Source of the DNA: Methylocystis sp.
GTDB lineage: Bacteria; Pseudomonadota; Alphaproteobacteria; Rhizobiales; Beijerinckiaceae
Assembly: GCA_024506175.1 (NCBI GenBank)
Contig: JAMBEQ010000022.1
Span: 1 to 51,617 of the forward strand
Reading direction: 5' to 3'
DNA: 51,617 bases
Below are positions 29,895 to 38,918 of this stretch, piece after piece. How positions within the stretch are numbered: position 1 is the stretch's first letter; the number at the start of each line of letters is the position of its first letter. The notes beneath the pieces are model-generated. The model did not search any database. It was not told the origin of the DNA and worked only from the letters and a program-made list of their open reading frames with translations. The translations under genes and the position numbers were made by a program.

Positions 29895-30033
29895 CGGACG
29901 GGATTTCAGACCCGCGGCATGAAGCCGTTTCCGTTGGCCCGGTCAACGCCGGGATGTCTCGAATGCGCAACCGGTTTCGCCGTCGTCACGAGACCTGCGC
30001 GTCACAGACAACAACAGTGAAAGACTTAAAATC
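29895..30033 (+). promoter_or_regulatory. Conserved flagellin 5' leader, copy 2
   Basis: Aligned with 28623-28762; hairpins CGGG/CCCG (29899-29914) and CCCGG/CCGGG (29938-29953). Confidence 0.6.
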
Positions 30034-30921
30034 ATGTCGAGCATCAACACAAACCTTGCCTCGCTGACCGCTCTCCAGGCTCTCCGCAACACGCAGGCGA
30101 ACCTGTCCACTGCGCAGAGCCAAGTCGCCACCGGCCTCAAGGTCGGCGCCGCACAGGACAATCCGTCGACGTGGTCGATTGCCGAGACGATGAAGTCCGA
30201 CAACTCGGTCCTGACGACCATCAGCGACTCTTTGAACGTCGGCAACCAGGTGCTCTCGGTGACCTCGAACGCGGTCAATCAGGCAATCACCGTGATGAAC
30301 GCCATCAAGCAGGCGGTCTCGCAAGCCACCGATCCGAACGCCGACCAAGCCAAGGTCCTGACGAGCCTGCAGGCGCTCGGCGGGCAGCTGAAGAACATTG
30401 TCACGTCGGCAAACATGAACGGCGTCAACCTGACCGACGGTTCGCAGGCATCCTTCAACCTGATCGCCTCCTACACGGACGGCAAGGGCGCGGCGGCCTC
30501 TTCGATCGGAACGATCAACCTCAGCCTGCAGACTCTCTATAAGACTGGCAGCACCACATCGATTCTCCAGGGCGCCAAGGCCACGGGCTCAGCCTCCGCG
30601 ACCGACTTCACCAACCTCGCGGCCGGCGATCTCGCCGCCGCGACGATCGGCGTCACTTTGTCGAACGCGGACAAGGCCATCGCGGATCTCACGACCTATG
30701 CGTCGAACATCGGCGCGATGCAGTCGACCGTGACGGGGCAGACCGCCTTTTTGAAGTCGCTGCAGTCCTCGCTCACCGCCGGCGTCAGCGCCCTCGTGGA
30801 CGCGGACATGAACGAGGTCTCGACTCGCCTGCAGGCTCTGCAGACGCAACAGCAGCTCGGCGTCCAGTCGCTGTCGATCGCCAACCAGAACAGCCAGATG
30901 ATCCTGAAGCTGTTCCAGTAA
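30034..30921 (+). CDS. Flagellin, copy 2
   Basis: 295 aa, same length as copy 1, with a small number of scattered substitutions. Confidence 0.96.
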   Translation: MSSINTNLASLTALQALRNTQANLSTAQSQVATGLKVGAAQDNPSTWSIAETMKSDNSVLTTISDSLNVGNQVLSVTSNAVNQAITVMNAIKQAVSQATDPNADQAKVLTSLQALGGQLKNIVTSANMNGVNLTDGSQASFNLIASYTDGKGAAASSIGTINLSLQTLYKTGSTTSILQGAKATGSASATDFTNLAAGDLAAATIGVTLSNADKAIADLTTYASNIGAMQSTVTGQTAFLKSLQSSLTAGVSALVDADMNEVSTRLQALQTQQQLGVQSLSIANQNSQMILKLFQ

Positions 30922-30943
30922 CACTCGGCATGTAAGGAACAAA

Positions 30944-30975
30944 GGCGGCCGCACGATTTTTTGTGCGGCCGTTTT
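30944..30975 (+). terminator. Rho-independent terminator downstream of flagellin copy 2
   Basis: CGGCCGCAC-gatttttt-GTGCGGCCG followed by TTTT. Confidence 0.9.
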
Positions 30976-31123
30976 ACTTTGTGAATTACTAAATTATTAA
31001 TTGCAAATTAACTATTACTTTCAACTGGGCAGGTTCGCGCAAGCATAGACATGAATGATCCGGCTACTGGGCCGGGGAAGCATCTGCGTCGCTCGAGCCC
31101 CGAGAGAGACTCAGAAAGCAGTC

Positions 31124-31356
31124 ATGTTGAGCATCCTGACCAATGCGTCGTTGACGGCGCCGAAAGCGCTGCGCGCGAACCGGCTATCCCTGACCGATGC
31201 GCAGCGCGAGGCCTGCACGGGAATGAAGATTTCGGACCCCTCGGATGATTCCTGCTCGACTGGCTCCAGGCGCTTCAAACGCGCCAGCGGCGCGGCGTTC
31301 GAGCGATCTGGATCGCCAATCAAAACAGCCAACCGATCATGAAGCGCTTCCAGTAA
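31124..31356 (+). pseudogene. Degenerate third flagellin: N-terminal D0 segment joined, out of frame, to the C-terminal D0 segment
   Basis: MLSILTNASLTAPKALRANRLSLTDAQREACTGMKISDPSDDS matches MSSINTNLASLTALQALRNTQANLSTAQSQVATGLKV; in another frame from 31261 WLQALQTRQRRGVRAIWIANQNSQPIMKRFQ* matches RLQALQTQQQLAVQSLSIANQNSQMILKLFQ*. Confidence 0.88.
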
Positions 31357-31401
31357 TTGAATCGAAGGCAATCCGCGGCGGGAAAATAGAAGATCGTTTC
31401 A

Positions 31402-33054
31402 ATGGACCACGTTACGCTCGTCTTGGACAATCTGAAGGGCCTGGGAAGCAAGAAGCTTACGGCTCTCGCTCTGGTGTTCGGGCTGATCGTAACCGTCGTT
31501 CTGGCAGGGACCTATTATCTGTCTCGCCCGAACGAGGAGACGCTTTATGCGGGTCTCGAGCGAGACGACCTGACGCGAATTGGTTCAGTCCTGAAAGAGT
31601 CGGGCATCGCCTTCGACGTCAACCCCGAAGGCAATGCGATTCTGGTCCCTTATGGGCAGACGGCGCGGGCCCGGATGCTTTTGGCGGAACGTGGCCTGCC
31701 TCAGAGCGCCAACACCGGCTACGAGCTCTTTGATAAGGTCGGCGCCCTTGGTTTGACCTCCTTCATGCAGGAGGTCACTCGCGTCCGGGCGATCGAAGGC
31801 GAACTTGCGCGCACCATTCAGTTGATGCGCGGCGTCAAAGCCGCCCGCGTCCATATCGTCATGCCCGACGAAGGTTCGTTCCGTCGTCCAAAACAACCAT
31901 CCTCCGCGTCGGTGGTTATTCGCACTGAGGGGCCGGACGATTCGAGCGCCGCGCAAGCTATCCGGCATCTCGTCGCCTCGGCGATGCCGGGGATGACCAT
32001 CGATCAGGTCACCGTGCTCAACACCGACGGCATGATCCTCTCGGCAACCGACGGCGATCCTTCCGAAGCCGTCCCCGGCAAGACGCTGGCGCTCGAGAAG
32101 AGCGTCGCAAAGGACATACAGGACAATATTCGGCGAACCCTCACGCCATATCTGCGTCTTCCAAATTTTCAGGTGAGCGTGCGCGCCCGGGTGAATACCG
32201 ATAGAAGGCAAATCAACGAGACGATCTACGATCCTGAGTCGAAAGTAGAACGTTCCACGCGCACGGTTAAGGAAACGGCTCAGTCGCAGAACGCGAGCAA
32301 CTCCTCGCCAACGACGGTCCAGACCAACGTCCCTCAGCAAAATCCGCAAAGCAGCGATGGAAAGCAATCCAACGACGAAAGCAGGAAAAGCGAGGAGCTG
32401 ACGAACTTCGAGGTCTCGACGAAGACAGTCACGACGGTCAGCGGCGGTTACACGATCGAGAATATCGCGATCGCGGTCTTGATCAATCGCGCAGCCCTCG
32501 CCGAGGCAGGCCGGCCGGCCCCGAGTTCGGAGATCGTCGAGCGCCAGGTGAAGGAAATCGAGCAGATCGTCGCATCGGCGGCTGGAATCAAGAGAGACCG
32601 GGGGGACGTCCTGAAGGTTTCCGCCGTCGATTTCAGCTTCAACGAACACGAGATGAGCCCGGTTGAATCACCCGGATTCCTTGAGACGTTGAGCCATTAC
32701 TTGGGCACAGTGATCAATGCGGCGACGGTGCTCGTTATCACTGCGCTTCTCGTCTTCTTCGGGCTTATGCCGGCGACTCGCGCTCTGCTTGTCGAAGCTC
32801 CTCAAGCGACCGTTGGCGTAGAAGCCCCGCCGTTATTGGGAATCGACAGCGAGCCCTCGTCAGACGGGGAAGGCTTCATACCTCAAATGAACGCGCCAAC
32901 GCTGGCGTTGAACTCGGACCTCGACGCCTTCCCGGGGATGATGGGCCTCGGGCGTGTGTCAGCGCGCCAGAAACTGGAGCAGTTGATAGAAGTAGATGAA
33001 ATGCAGGCGGCCTCCGTGCTCAAGCGGTGGATGCGATCGGATGAAGCGCAATGA
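31402..33054 (+). CDS. fliF: Flagellar M-ring protein FliF
   Basis: LYAGLERDDLTRIGSVLKESGIAFDVNPEGNAILVP, ELARTIQLMRGVKAARVHIVMPDEGSF, two TM segments. Confidence 0.96.
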   Translation: MDHVTLVLDNLKGLGSKKLTALALVFGLIVTVVLAGTYYLSRPNEETLYAGLERDDLTRIGSVLKESGIAFDVNPEGNAILVPYGQTARARMLLAERGLPQSANTGYELFDKVGALGLTSFMQEVTRVRAIEGELARTIQLMRGVKAARVHIVMPDEGSFRRPKQPSSASVVIRTEGPDDSSAAQAIRHLVASAMPGMTIDQVTVLNTDGMILSATDGDPSEAVPGKTLALEKSVAKDIQDNIRRTLTPYLRLPNFQVSVRARVNTDRRQINETIYDPESKVERSTRTVKETAQSQNASNSSPTTVQTNVPQQNPQSSDGKQSNDESRKSEELTNFEVSTKTVTTVSGGYTIENIAIAVLINRAALAEAGRPAPSSEIVERQVKEIEQIVASAAGIKRDRGDVLKVSAVDFSFNEHEMSPVESPGFLETLSHYLGTVINAATVLVITALLVFFGLMPATRALLVEAPQATVGVEAPPLLGIDSEPSSDGEGFIPQMNAPTLALNSDLDAFPGMMGLGRVSARQKLEQLIEVDEMQAASVLKRWMRSDEAQ

Positions 33055-33707
33055 AGCAGCTTCGCCCGATTACGTCCTATCTCATGAAATTCGACGAAGA
33101 GCCGCGCGTGATGGAGGAGAGTCTCTCTCCGCCGGCGTTTGAGCTTTCCCCTCTGACACCCGAGATCGTCGACGTAATGCCCGATACGGACTTCCTCGTT
33201 GAAGAGCGCGAGAGGGTAAGGGAGGAAATCAGGGGTGAGCTCGAACTCGAATGGGAGGCGAAGCTCGAGGACGAAAGAGAAGCGTTCCAGAAAGAGCGTG
33301 AAGCCTTTGACCAGAAGCTCGAGGCGGCGCGCGCCGCGTGGCTCGAGCAGCAGGGCGCCCAAGTCGCGGATGCCATCCATCGGGACATTCAGGCAGGCGT
33401 CGGAAATCTGCGAGACGCGCTTTCCCGCTTGCTGAAGCCATTCGTCACCCATCGCGTCTTGAAGCAGTCACTCGACGACTTCGTGGAGACCGTAGGTTCT
33501 GCTGTCGCTGATAAGGCGAATCCCCTAGTGGAGCTGCAGGGTCCGTCCGATTTGCTCGAAGTGGTCAGTGAAAGGCTGTTCCACGACGGCGTCGCGATTC
33601 GCGCGACGGAGAACGGCGGCGGTGATCTTGTCGCAAGAATAAACAGCACCCGGATCGAAACACGCATGGACGAATGGGTTCGGCGTCTGCGCGACGGAGC
33701 ACAATGA
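33051..33707 (+). CDS. FliH-like flagellar export stator protein
   Basis: Directly after fliF with ATGA overlap; long charged coiled coil then FliH-like C-terminal domain, size and context fit. Confidence 0.6.
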   Translation: MKQLRPITSYLMKFDEEPRVMEESLSPPAFELSPLTPEIVDVMPDTDFLVEERERVREEIRGELELEWEAKLEDEREAFQKEREAFDQKLEAARAAWLEQQGAQVADAIHRDIQAGVGNLRDALSRLLKPFVTHRVLKQSLDDFVETVGSAVADKANPLVELQGPSDLLEVVSERLFHDGVAIRATENGGGDLVARINSTRIETRMDEWVRRLRDGAQ

Positions 33708-33710
33708 GTC

Positions 33711-34769
33711 ATGAGCAGGAACGACGCCAACGAAATCATCATCGTCAAGAGGCGGAGCAGCGAGGGCGACGAAGACCATCACGGCGGCGTGTGGAAGCTC
33801 GCGTTCGCCGATTTCATGACGGCGATGATGGCGTTTTTCCTCGTCATGTGGCTGATCAATTCGACGTCAAAGGAGACCAAGGCGGCCATCGTTCAGTATT
33901 TCAATCCAGTCCAGCTCGTCGACGCGAATGTGGCCAAGAAGGGTTTGCGTGATCCCAAAGATAGTGGTCAGGGCACAAACGTGCATCAAACACCCGAGAA
34001 AAAAGATGGGCGTTCTGGTCTGCCAAGCCCTGACGTGGCGGAGGCCGAAGCCGCCGCTCTTCACAAGGATCCGGTAAAAGCCCTGGATGCGATTGCGAAG
34101 CTCGACGTCCCACCCGCAGTAGCGCCTGGGTCTTCGAGCGATAGCCTCGCCGATCCATTCGAGCGGATTGAGCGACGCGCGGCGCCGGAGGACGAAGAAG
34201 AAGCCAAACCTTCAAAGACCGCGGTTCAAAGGAAGAGCGAGCCGTCGCCGCCCCGTCAGGCGCAACCCCCTCAGCCGTCGCAGGGCGGTTCGTCCAAGAC
34301 CGAGCCAAACTCGACAATCAAAAACGCCCTCGAAGTAGCGGTCCGAGCGGAAAGCCAGGGGGCTCGCGGCGCGCCTGAATTCGATGTCAAACGCGTGGAT
34401 GAAGGCGTGCTCATCAGCTTGACCGACGACGCCAACTTCTCGATGTTCGACGTCGGCTCGATACGCCCTAAGCCACAACTCGTTCGAATTCTGCAGAAGA
34501 TCGGCGGCGTCCTGGCGAAGCTCCCTGGAAATGTGGAGATCGCCGGGCACACCGATGCGCGCGCTTACAAGTCGGGCTCTTACGATAACTGGCGCCTCTC
34601 ATCAGACCGCGCGAACATGGTCCTTTATATGCTGGGGCGCGGGGGCTTGCCTGCGGCGCGGGTGACCCGAATCTCTGGCCATGCGGATCGACGCCTGAAA
34701 ATGCCGGAGGCGCCGCTTTCGCCCGTCAACCGCCGCATTGAAATCCTTGTCCGAGGAGACCGCGGTTGA
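33711..34769 (+). CDS. motB: Flagellar motor protein MotB
   Basis: WKLAFADFMTAMMAFFLVMWLINST TM with plug Asp; OmpA-like VEIAGHTDARAYKSGSYDNWRLSSDRANMV. Confidence 0.94.
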   Translation: MSRNDANEIIIVKRRSSEGDEDHHGGVWKLAFADFMTAMMAFFLVMWLINSTSKETKAAIVQYFNPVQLVDANVAKKGLRDPKDSGQGTNVHQTPEKKDGRSGLPSPDVAEAEAAALHKDPVKALDAIAKLDVPPAVAPGSSSDSLADPFERIERRAAPEDEEEAKPSKTAVQRKSEPSPPRQAQPPQPSQGGSSKTEPNSTIKNALEVAVRAESQGARGAPEFDVKRVDEGVLISLTDDANFSMFDVGSIRPKPQLVRILQKIGGVLAKLPGNVEIAGHTDARAYKSGSYDNWRLSSDRANMVLYMLGRGGLPAARVTRISGHADRRLKMPEAPLSPVNRRIEILVRGDRG

Positions 34770-35911
34770 CCCATCGCGCGCTTCTCTGTTTTTCCCTCGC
34801 GATCGCGATCGCGCTCTGCCTTTCGGCGGAGGCCAGCACCCTGGCTGATGACGTGCGGGAAATGATCGAAGCGCAAGACCGCGCTGTGGACGGGGGGGAT
34901 CCCCAGCAGCAAAAAAAGCTTTTCGCCCGGGTCGAAGAATCGATTTCATCTCTGCCCGCCGCGGATTGGAAAAATCCGAGGTATTATCGGTCGGCCGTCA
35001 TCTACGTGTTGGCGGGGGGATCGCCGGCGCGGCTGCGCCGCCTGTTGAAAGAACATGTAATCGAAGAATCGACCTCGCCATTGCTTACAGCGAGCCTTGC
35101 CTTTGCGGATGGCGACCAGGAGACGGCGACGAAGCTGTTTTCTCCAATCGATGCAAAAACGTTTCCGCCAATGTTGGCGGGGCATGTGGCCCTGATTCGG
35201 GGAAGCCTTTTGGTCGGCGTCGACAACAAGGAAGCTGACAAGTCGCTTTCCTTCGCGCGGCTTATCATGCCAGGGTCGCAGATCGAAGAAGCCGCGTTGC
35301 GCCGTGAGTTGGCGATCGTTGATCCCAAGACCGAGTTTGATCGCTATATTGTGCTCGCAAGACGTTATCAGTCTCGATATCCTCGATCGCCTTTTGCGGA
35401 AAAATACTGGCAAAATCTAACTGTCACGGCCTCTAAGATAGGCTTGGCCTTTGGGCCGGACGCTCTTGCTTCACTAGAAGAATTATTCAAGGCGGCGCCC
35501 GCCAAATTCGGTTTCGAGTTCCATGCGGCGCTTGCGCGCGCCAGCATTTTACTGTCTCGCTCGGATGTCTTGAAGTCGCAAACCCAGGCGGCGGCCGCCC
35601 TTGCGGATCAGGCGCAGGCAAAGGAACGCCTCGAGCTTTACAAGGCGGCGGCCGCCGCCATGGATGGCGATTTCGCGTCGAGCGACTCTGCGGTCAAAAA
35701 CATCGACGCCTCGAAGCTGAACAAAGAAGAAAGCAGGATTCTGAGAGCGATTAGAGGCGTTGGCGTAAGGCTCGGCGACGCGGGCGAACAACAAACCTTG
35801 CCCGCATCGGACGCTCCGGCGGCTGATACGCCACTCGTGCAAAGCTTGCAGCAGACGCTCGTAGATTCCGAAAAGCTCTTACACAGGGCCGGCGGCCATG
35901 ACTCCAACTAA
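34766..35911 (+). CDS. motC: MotC-like periplasmic motility protein (TTG start)
   Basis: Signal peptide, helical periplasmic protein; YRSAVIYVLAGGSPARLRRLL, EEAALRRELAI, YVLARRYQSRYPRSPFA; follows motB. Confidence 0.82.
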   Translation: MTHRALLCFSLAIAIALCLSAEASTLADDVREMIEAQDRAVDGGDPQQQKKLFARVEESISSLPAADWKNPRYYRSAVIYVLAGGSPARLRRLLKEHVIEESTSPLLTASLAFADGDQETATKLFSPIDAKTFPPMLAGHVALIRGSLLVGVDNKEADKSLSFARLIMPGSQIEEAALRRELAIVDPKTEFDRYIVLARRYQSRYPRSPFAEKYWQNLTVTASKIGLAFGPDALASLEELFKAAPAKFGFEFHAALARASILLSRSDVLKSQTQAAAALADQAQAKERLELYKAAAAAMDGDFASSDSAVKNIDASKLNKEESRILRAIRGVGVRLGDAGEQQTLPASDAPAADTPLVQSLQQTLVDSEKLLHRAGGHDSN

Positions 35912-37205
35912 CGCGCAAGGCGCTTCCCCATTCGAAATCGGCGTCCTCACAACAACGAGCCGTCAGGAACGCTCCGACCTGAGCGCAGTGGAGACGGCGG
36001 TTGCTGGCGCCCAGTTCTCAGCAATTTTTGACCAAGCAACCGCGAGCAAGCCGCAAACGCCAGGGCATGATGAAGCGCCCGACGACAAGACGGCCGAGAC
36101 ACAAAGCTCCAGCCTGGTAGGGCCCGGCCTCGTGCTGGGAGGTCTGGTTTTGTTGCATCTGGCCGGTACGCAAGGGGCAAGTTCGAACGGCCAGCCGGCT
36201 CCAACCGAGCAGCCGGAGGCGCCTCAGACGAGATCTCTCGGCGCCGCAGCATCCCCTCAGATCGAGGCGGCGAACGCCTCCGCCATTGCGACGCCCAATA
36301 ACGCCGATGCCCCAAAACGCATGACCCTGGATGCGCTTGGCACAGATTTTCCCGCCGCTCTCGCACAAGCCGTCTCCGACAACATAAGCGTCTCAAAAGA
36401 ACCGGACGTCGAGGCGGCAACGACGAGTGATGCGCCAAAGCGTGTAATGGTTTCGTCTTCTTTGACCACTCATCTTCCGCCTGTGCAGGCCCCCGTCTTA
36501 CCGGCGCAGGGAGCCGCGTCAGGAGACGCGGGCTCGAACAACGAGTCTGGCGGCTCCCTCCCGGCGCAGGCAACGGAAGATCCGAAAGAAAAGGGGGCGG
36601 CCGAAGAGACTTCTTCGCGTCAGTTTGTCGCTGCGGTGGATTTGTCAAACCCCTCGATTGGTGCCTCACCGAGCGCATCGAGCGTCGCGGATAGTTTCTC
36701 TCCCGAGAGCGTCAGAACGGCTGCCTCTTCCGCGCCGCGTGCTCTCACGATCGATCATCCGAAGGATAGTCCGTCCAAAGTGCTGACAATCCAACTAGAG
36801 CCTGAAAGCCTGGGGGCCGTTATCGTCAGAATGCAGCTCTCCAAAACGCGCGTCTCTTTGAAAATGGAAGTCGACTCTCCAACTGTGCAGACGATGCTGT
36901 CGCAGTCGCGCGACCAACTGGCTGAGGCTTTGAGCAGAGCCGGACATTCTGTCGAGGAAATCGCCATCACGGTCAGCCCGACGCCCGCTCCATCGACTAG
37001 TTTCGGCGATACGCGCCAGAATGACTCTCAGGCGCAATACGATCCGAGTCGTGAGGGAGGAGCGCTTAACGGGAATGGCGACACAGGAAGAAATCGAGAG
37101 GATAGATCCTTCTCACAGCCGTCGAAAAAGGGGGAGCGTCCAGGGGATGAACATGTCCCGCTCGGCCGCGCTCGTTCTGCTGGCGCTCCTGGGCTCTATC
37201 TCTAA
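35898..37205 (+). CDS. fliK: Flagellar hook-length control protein FliK-like
   Basis: Low-complexity N-terminal region; FliK C-terminal domain KVLTIQLEPESLGAVIVRMQLSKTRVSLKMEVDSPTVQTMLSQSRDQLAEALSRAG. Confidence 0.88.
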   Translation: MTPTNAQGASPFEIGVLTTTSRQERSDLSAVETAVAGAQFSAIFDQATASKPQTPGHDEAPDDKTAETQSSSLVGPGLVLGGLVLLHLAGTQGASSNGQPAPTEQPEAPQTRSLGAAASPQIEAANASAIATPNNADAPKRMTLDALGTDFPAALAQAVSDNISVSKEPDVEAATTSDAPKRVMVSSSLTTHLPPVQAPVLPAQGAASGDAGSNNESGGSLPAQATEDPKEKGAAEETSSRQFVAAVDLSNPSIGASPSASSVADSFSPESVRTAASSAPRALTIDHPKDSPSKVLTIQLEPESLGAVIVRMQLSKTRVSLKMEVDSPTVQTMLSQSRDQLAEALSRAGHSVEEIAITVSPTPAPSTSFGDTRQNDSQAQYDPSREGGALNGNGDTGRNREDRSFSQPSKKGERPGDEHVPLGRARSAGAPGLYL

Positions 37206-37758
37206 CGCTCGGTCAGACGTTCGGACCGGCGTGCCCAGCAATGTGTGTGAGCGGGAAATGCTACGCGCCGCGCGCGAGCATAATATCCCGGTCGCGGTCC
37301 TCTACGCGGTCGCATTGACAGAGACAGGTCAAAGAGGCGATCTGCACGAATACGCCATGAACGTCGCGGGACGCTCTGTTTTCAACGCATCGCTTTCTGA
37401 CGCTTTAACAGTGTTCCAAACAGCGCGCGCGCGCGGCGTCAAACTGATCGATATCGGCTGCATGCAAGTCAATCATCATTATCACGGCCGCATGTTCCCC
37501 TCGATCGAGGCCATGTTCGACCCGCGGCAGAACGTCGACTACGCAGCCAAGTTCTTGCAAGATTTATATCGCTCGGAAAAGACTTGGACAAACGCTGTGG
37601 CGCGCTACCATGCGGGCCCAGGGAACCCACCAGCTCAAAAGAGCTATGTTTGCGCGGTGATCGGAAACATGATCGCGAGCGGCTTCGGCTCCTGGACAGA
37701 ACAATCGAAAGCCTTTTGCGCGATGGTTCGCAGAGAAATCGCCTCACGACGTCCGTGA
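37147..37758 (+). CDS. Transglycosylase SLT-domain protein, probable flagellar peptidoglycan hydrolase
   Basis: Signal peptide; CEREMLRAAREHNIPVAVLYAVALTETGQRG ... DIGCMQVNHHYHG ... FDPRQNVDYAAKFLQDLY ... AVARYHAGPGNP; overlaps fliK end. Confidence 0.85.
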   Translation: MNMSRSAALVLLALLGSISNARSDVRTGVPSNVCEREMLRAAREHNIPVAVLYAVALTETGQRGDLHEYAMNVAGRSVFNASLSDALTVFQTARARGVKLIDIGCMQVNHHYHGRMFPSIEAMFDPRQNVDYAAKFLQDLYRSEKTWTNAVARYHAGPGNPPAQKSYVCAVIGNMIASGFGSWTEQSKAFCAMVRREIASRRP

Positions 37759-37767
37759 CGTCGTGAG
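37743..37767. terminator. Perfect palindrome at the convergent junction (putative bidirectional terminator)
   Basis: CTCACGACGTC-cgt-GACGTCGTGAG, 11-bp arms, spans the stop codon of the transglycosylase gene. Confidence 0.5.
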
Positions 37768-37778
37768 AATCGGGCGAG

Positions 37779-38918
37779 CTACTGAATCTCCAGATCGGCC
37801 TGCATCGCGCCCGCGTTTTTGATTGCCTGCAAGATAGAGATAATCCCGGTCGGCTTCAGGCCAATCTGATTGAGGCCCTTCACGAGCGTCTTCAGATCGG
37901 GGCCGGCTAATGTCGCCACCTGGCCTGCTGGCTCGGATGCGGTCACCGCTGTTTGCGAGGTTACGACCGTTTGCCCGTTGGAGAAAGGCGCAGGCTGGGA
38001 CACCTGGGGAGCTTCAGTAACACGGAGCGTGAGACTTCCGTGCGTAACCGCCACGGGCGAGATTTGAACGTCAGCGCCAATCACGACAGTCCCTGTGCGT
38101 TCGTCGATGATAACTTTCGCCGGCGTGCTCGGAGAAACGTGGAGATCCCCGATCTCAGCAAGGAAGCGCGTAGCGTGGACGCCTGGTGGAAGCCGCAGCG
38201 AGACGGTGCGACTGTCACGTTCTACAGCCGAAGTGATGTGGTATCGCTTTCGAGCGTAGCCATTGATAGCGTCGGCGATACGGACGCTGGTGACGAAGTC
38301 GGGGTTTCGTAGCTCGAGGGCGAGAGCGCCGTCATTCGATTTGGGTCTTGGCGGCTCCTTTTCCAATGTTGCGCCGTTCGGGATTCGCCCAACCGTGGCG
38401 ACGCCATGCGTCAGAGTTTCACTTTGCCCGGAAGCAGAGAAACCTGACACCGCGATGGGACCCTGCGCGATCGCATAAACGTCTCCATCAACCCCAGTCA
38501 GCGACGTGAGGATCAACGTGCCGCCCATGAGCGAGGTGGCGTCGCCCATCGATGAAACAGTGACGTCCAGGGTCGTTCCCCAGGCGGCGAAGGGCGGCAT
38601 GGAGGCCGTCACCATGACTGCCGCAAGATTTCTGGTGCGCATGGGACTGTTCTGGGGTCCAGGAGCGCCGCCTGGCCCAGGGCCGTTCACAGGAAGATTG
38701 ACGCCCATGCGGCTCAGCATCGATTGGAGGGACTGCTCGGTGAAGGGCGCGTTTCGAAGCGTGTCGCCCGTCCCTTGCAGCCCGACGACAAGCCCGTAAC
38801 CAACCAGCGGATAGTCGCGGACGCCATAGGTCGAGGTGATGTCCTTTATTCTCACCCCGGCGAAGGCCGTCTCGGCGGTGAGGATGAACGCCGTCAGGGC
38901 GATCCAATGCCGCATCAT
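37779..38918 (-). CDS. flgI: Flagellar P-ring protein FlgI
   Basis: RIKDITSTYGVRDYPLVGYGLVVGLQGTGDTLRNAPFTEQSLQSMLSRMGVN ... NLAAVMVTASMPPFAAWGTTLDVTVSSMGDATSL. Confidence 0.97.
   Translation of the reverse strand: MMRHWIALTAFILTAETAFAGVRIKDITSTYGVRDYPLVGYGLVVGLQGTGDTLRNAPFTEQSLQSMLSRMGVNLPVNGPGPGGAPGPQNSPMRTRNLAAVMVTASMPPFAAWGTTLDVTVSSMGDATSLMGGTLILTSLTGVDGDVYAIAQGPIAVSGFSASGQSETLTHGVATVGRIPNGATLEKEPPRPKSNDGALALELRNPDFVTSVRIADAINGYARKRYHITSAVERDSRTVSLRLPPGVHATRFLAEIGDLHVSPSTPAKVIIDERTGTVVIGADVQISPVAVTHGSLTLRVTEAPQVSQPAPFSNGQTVVTSQTAVTASEPAGQVATLAGPDLKTLVKGLNQIGLKPTGIISILQAIKNAGAMQADLEIQ

Noticed and set aside
28763-30921. Near-identical direct repeats as a possible mobile element or phage module
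   Set aside because: The repeat units are flagellin genes with leaders; no transposase, integrase or target-site duplications are visible.
31051-31342. Plus-strand ORFs of 65 and 95 aa around 31.1-31.3 kb
   Set aside because: They are frames through the degenerate flagellin; the flagellin-derived reading explains the sequence better than a new gene.
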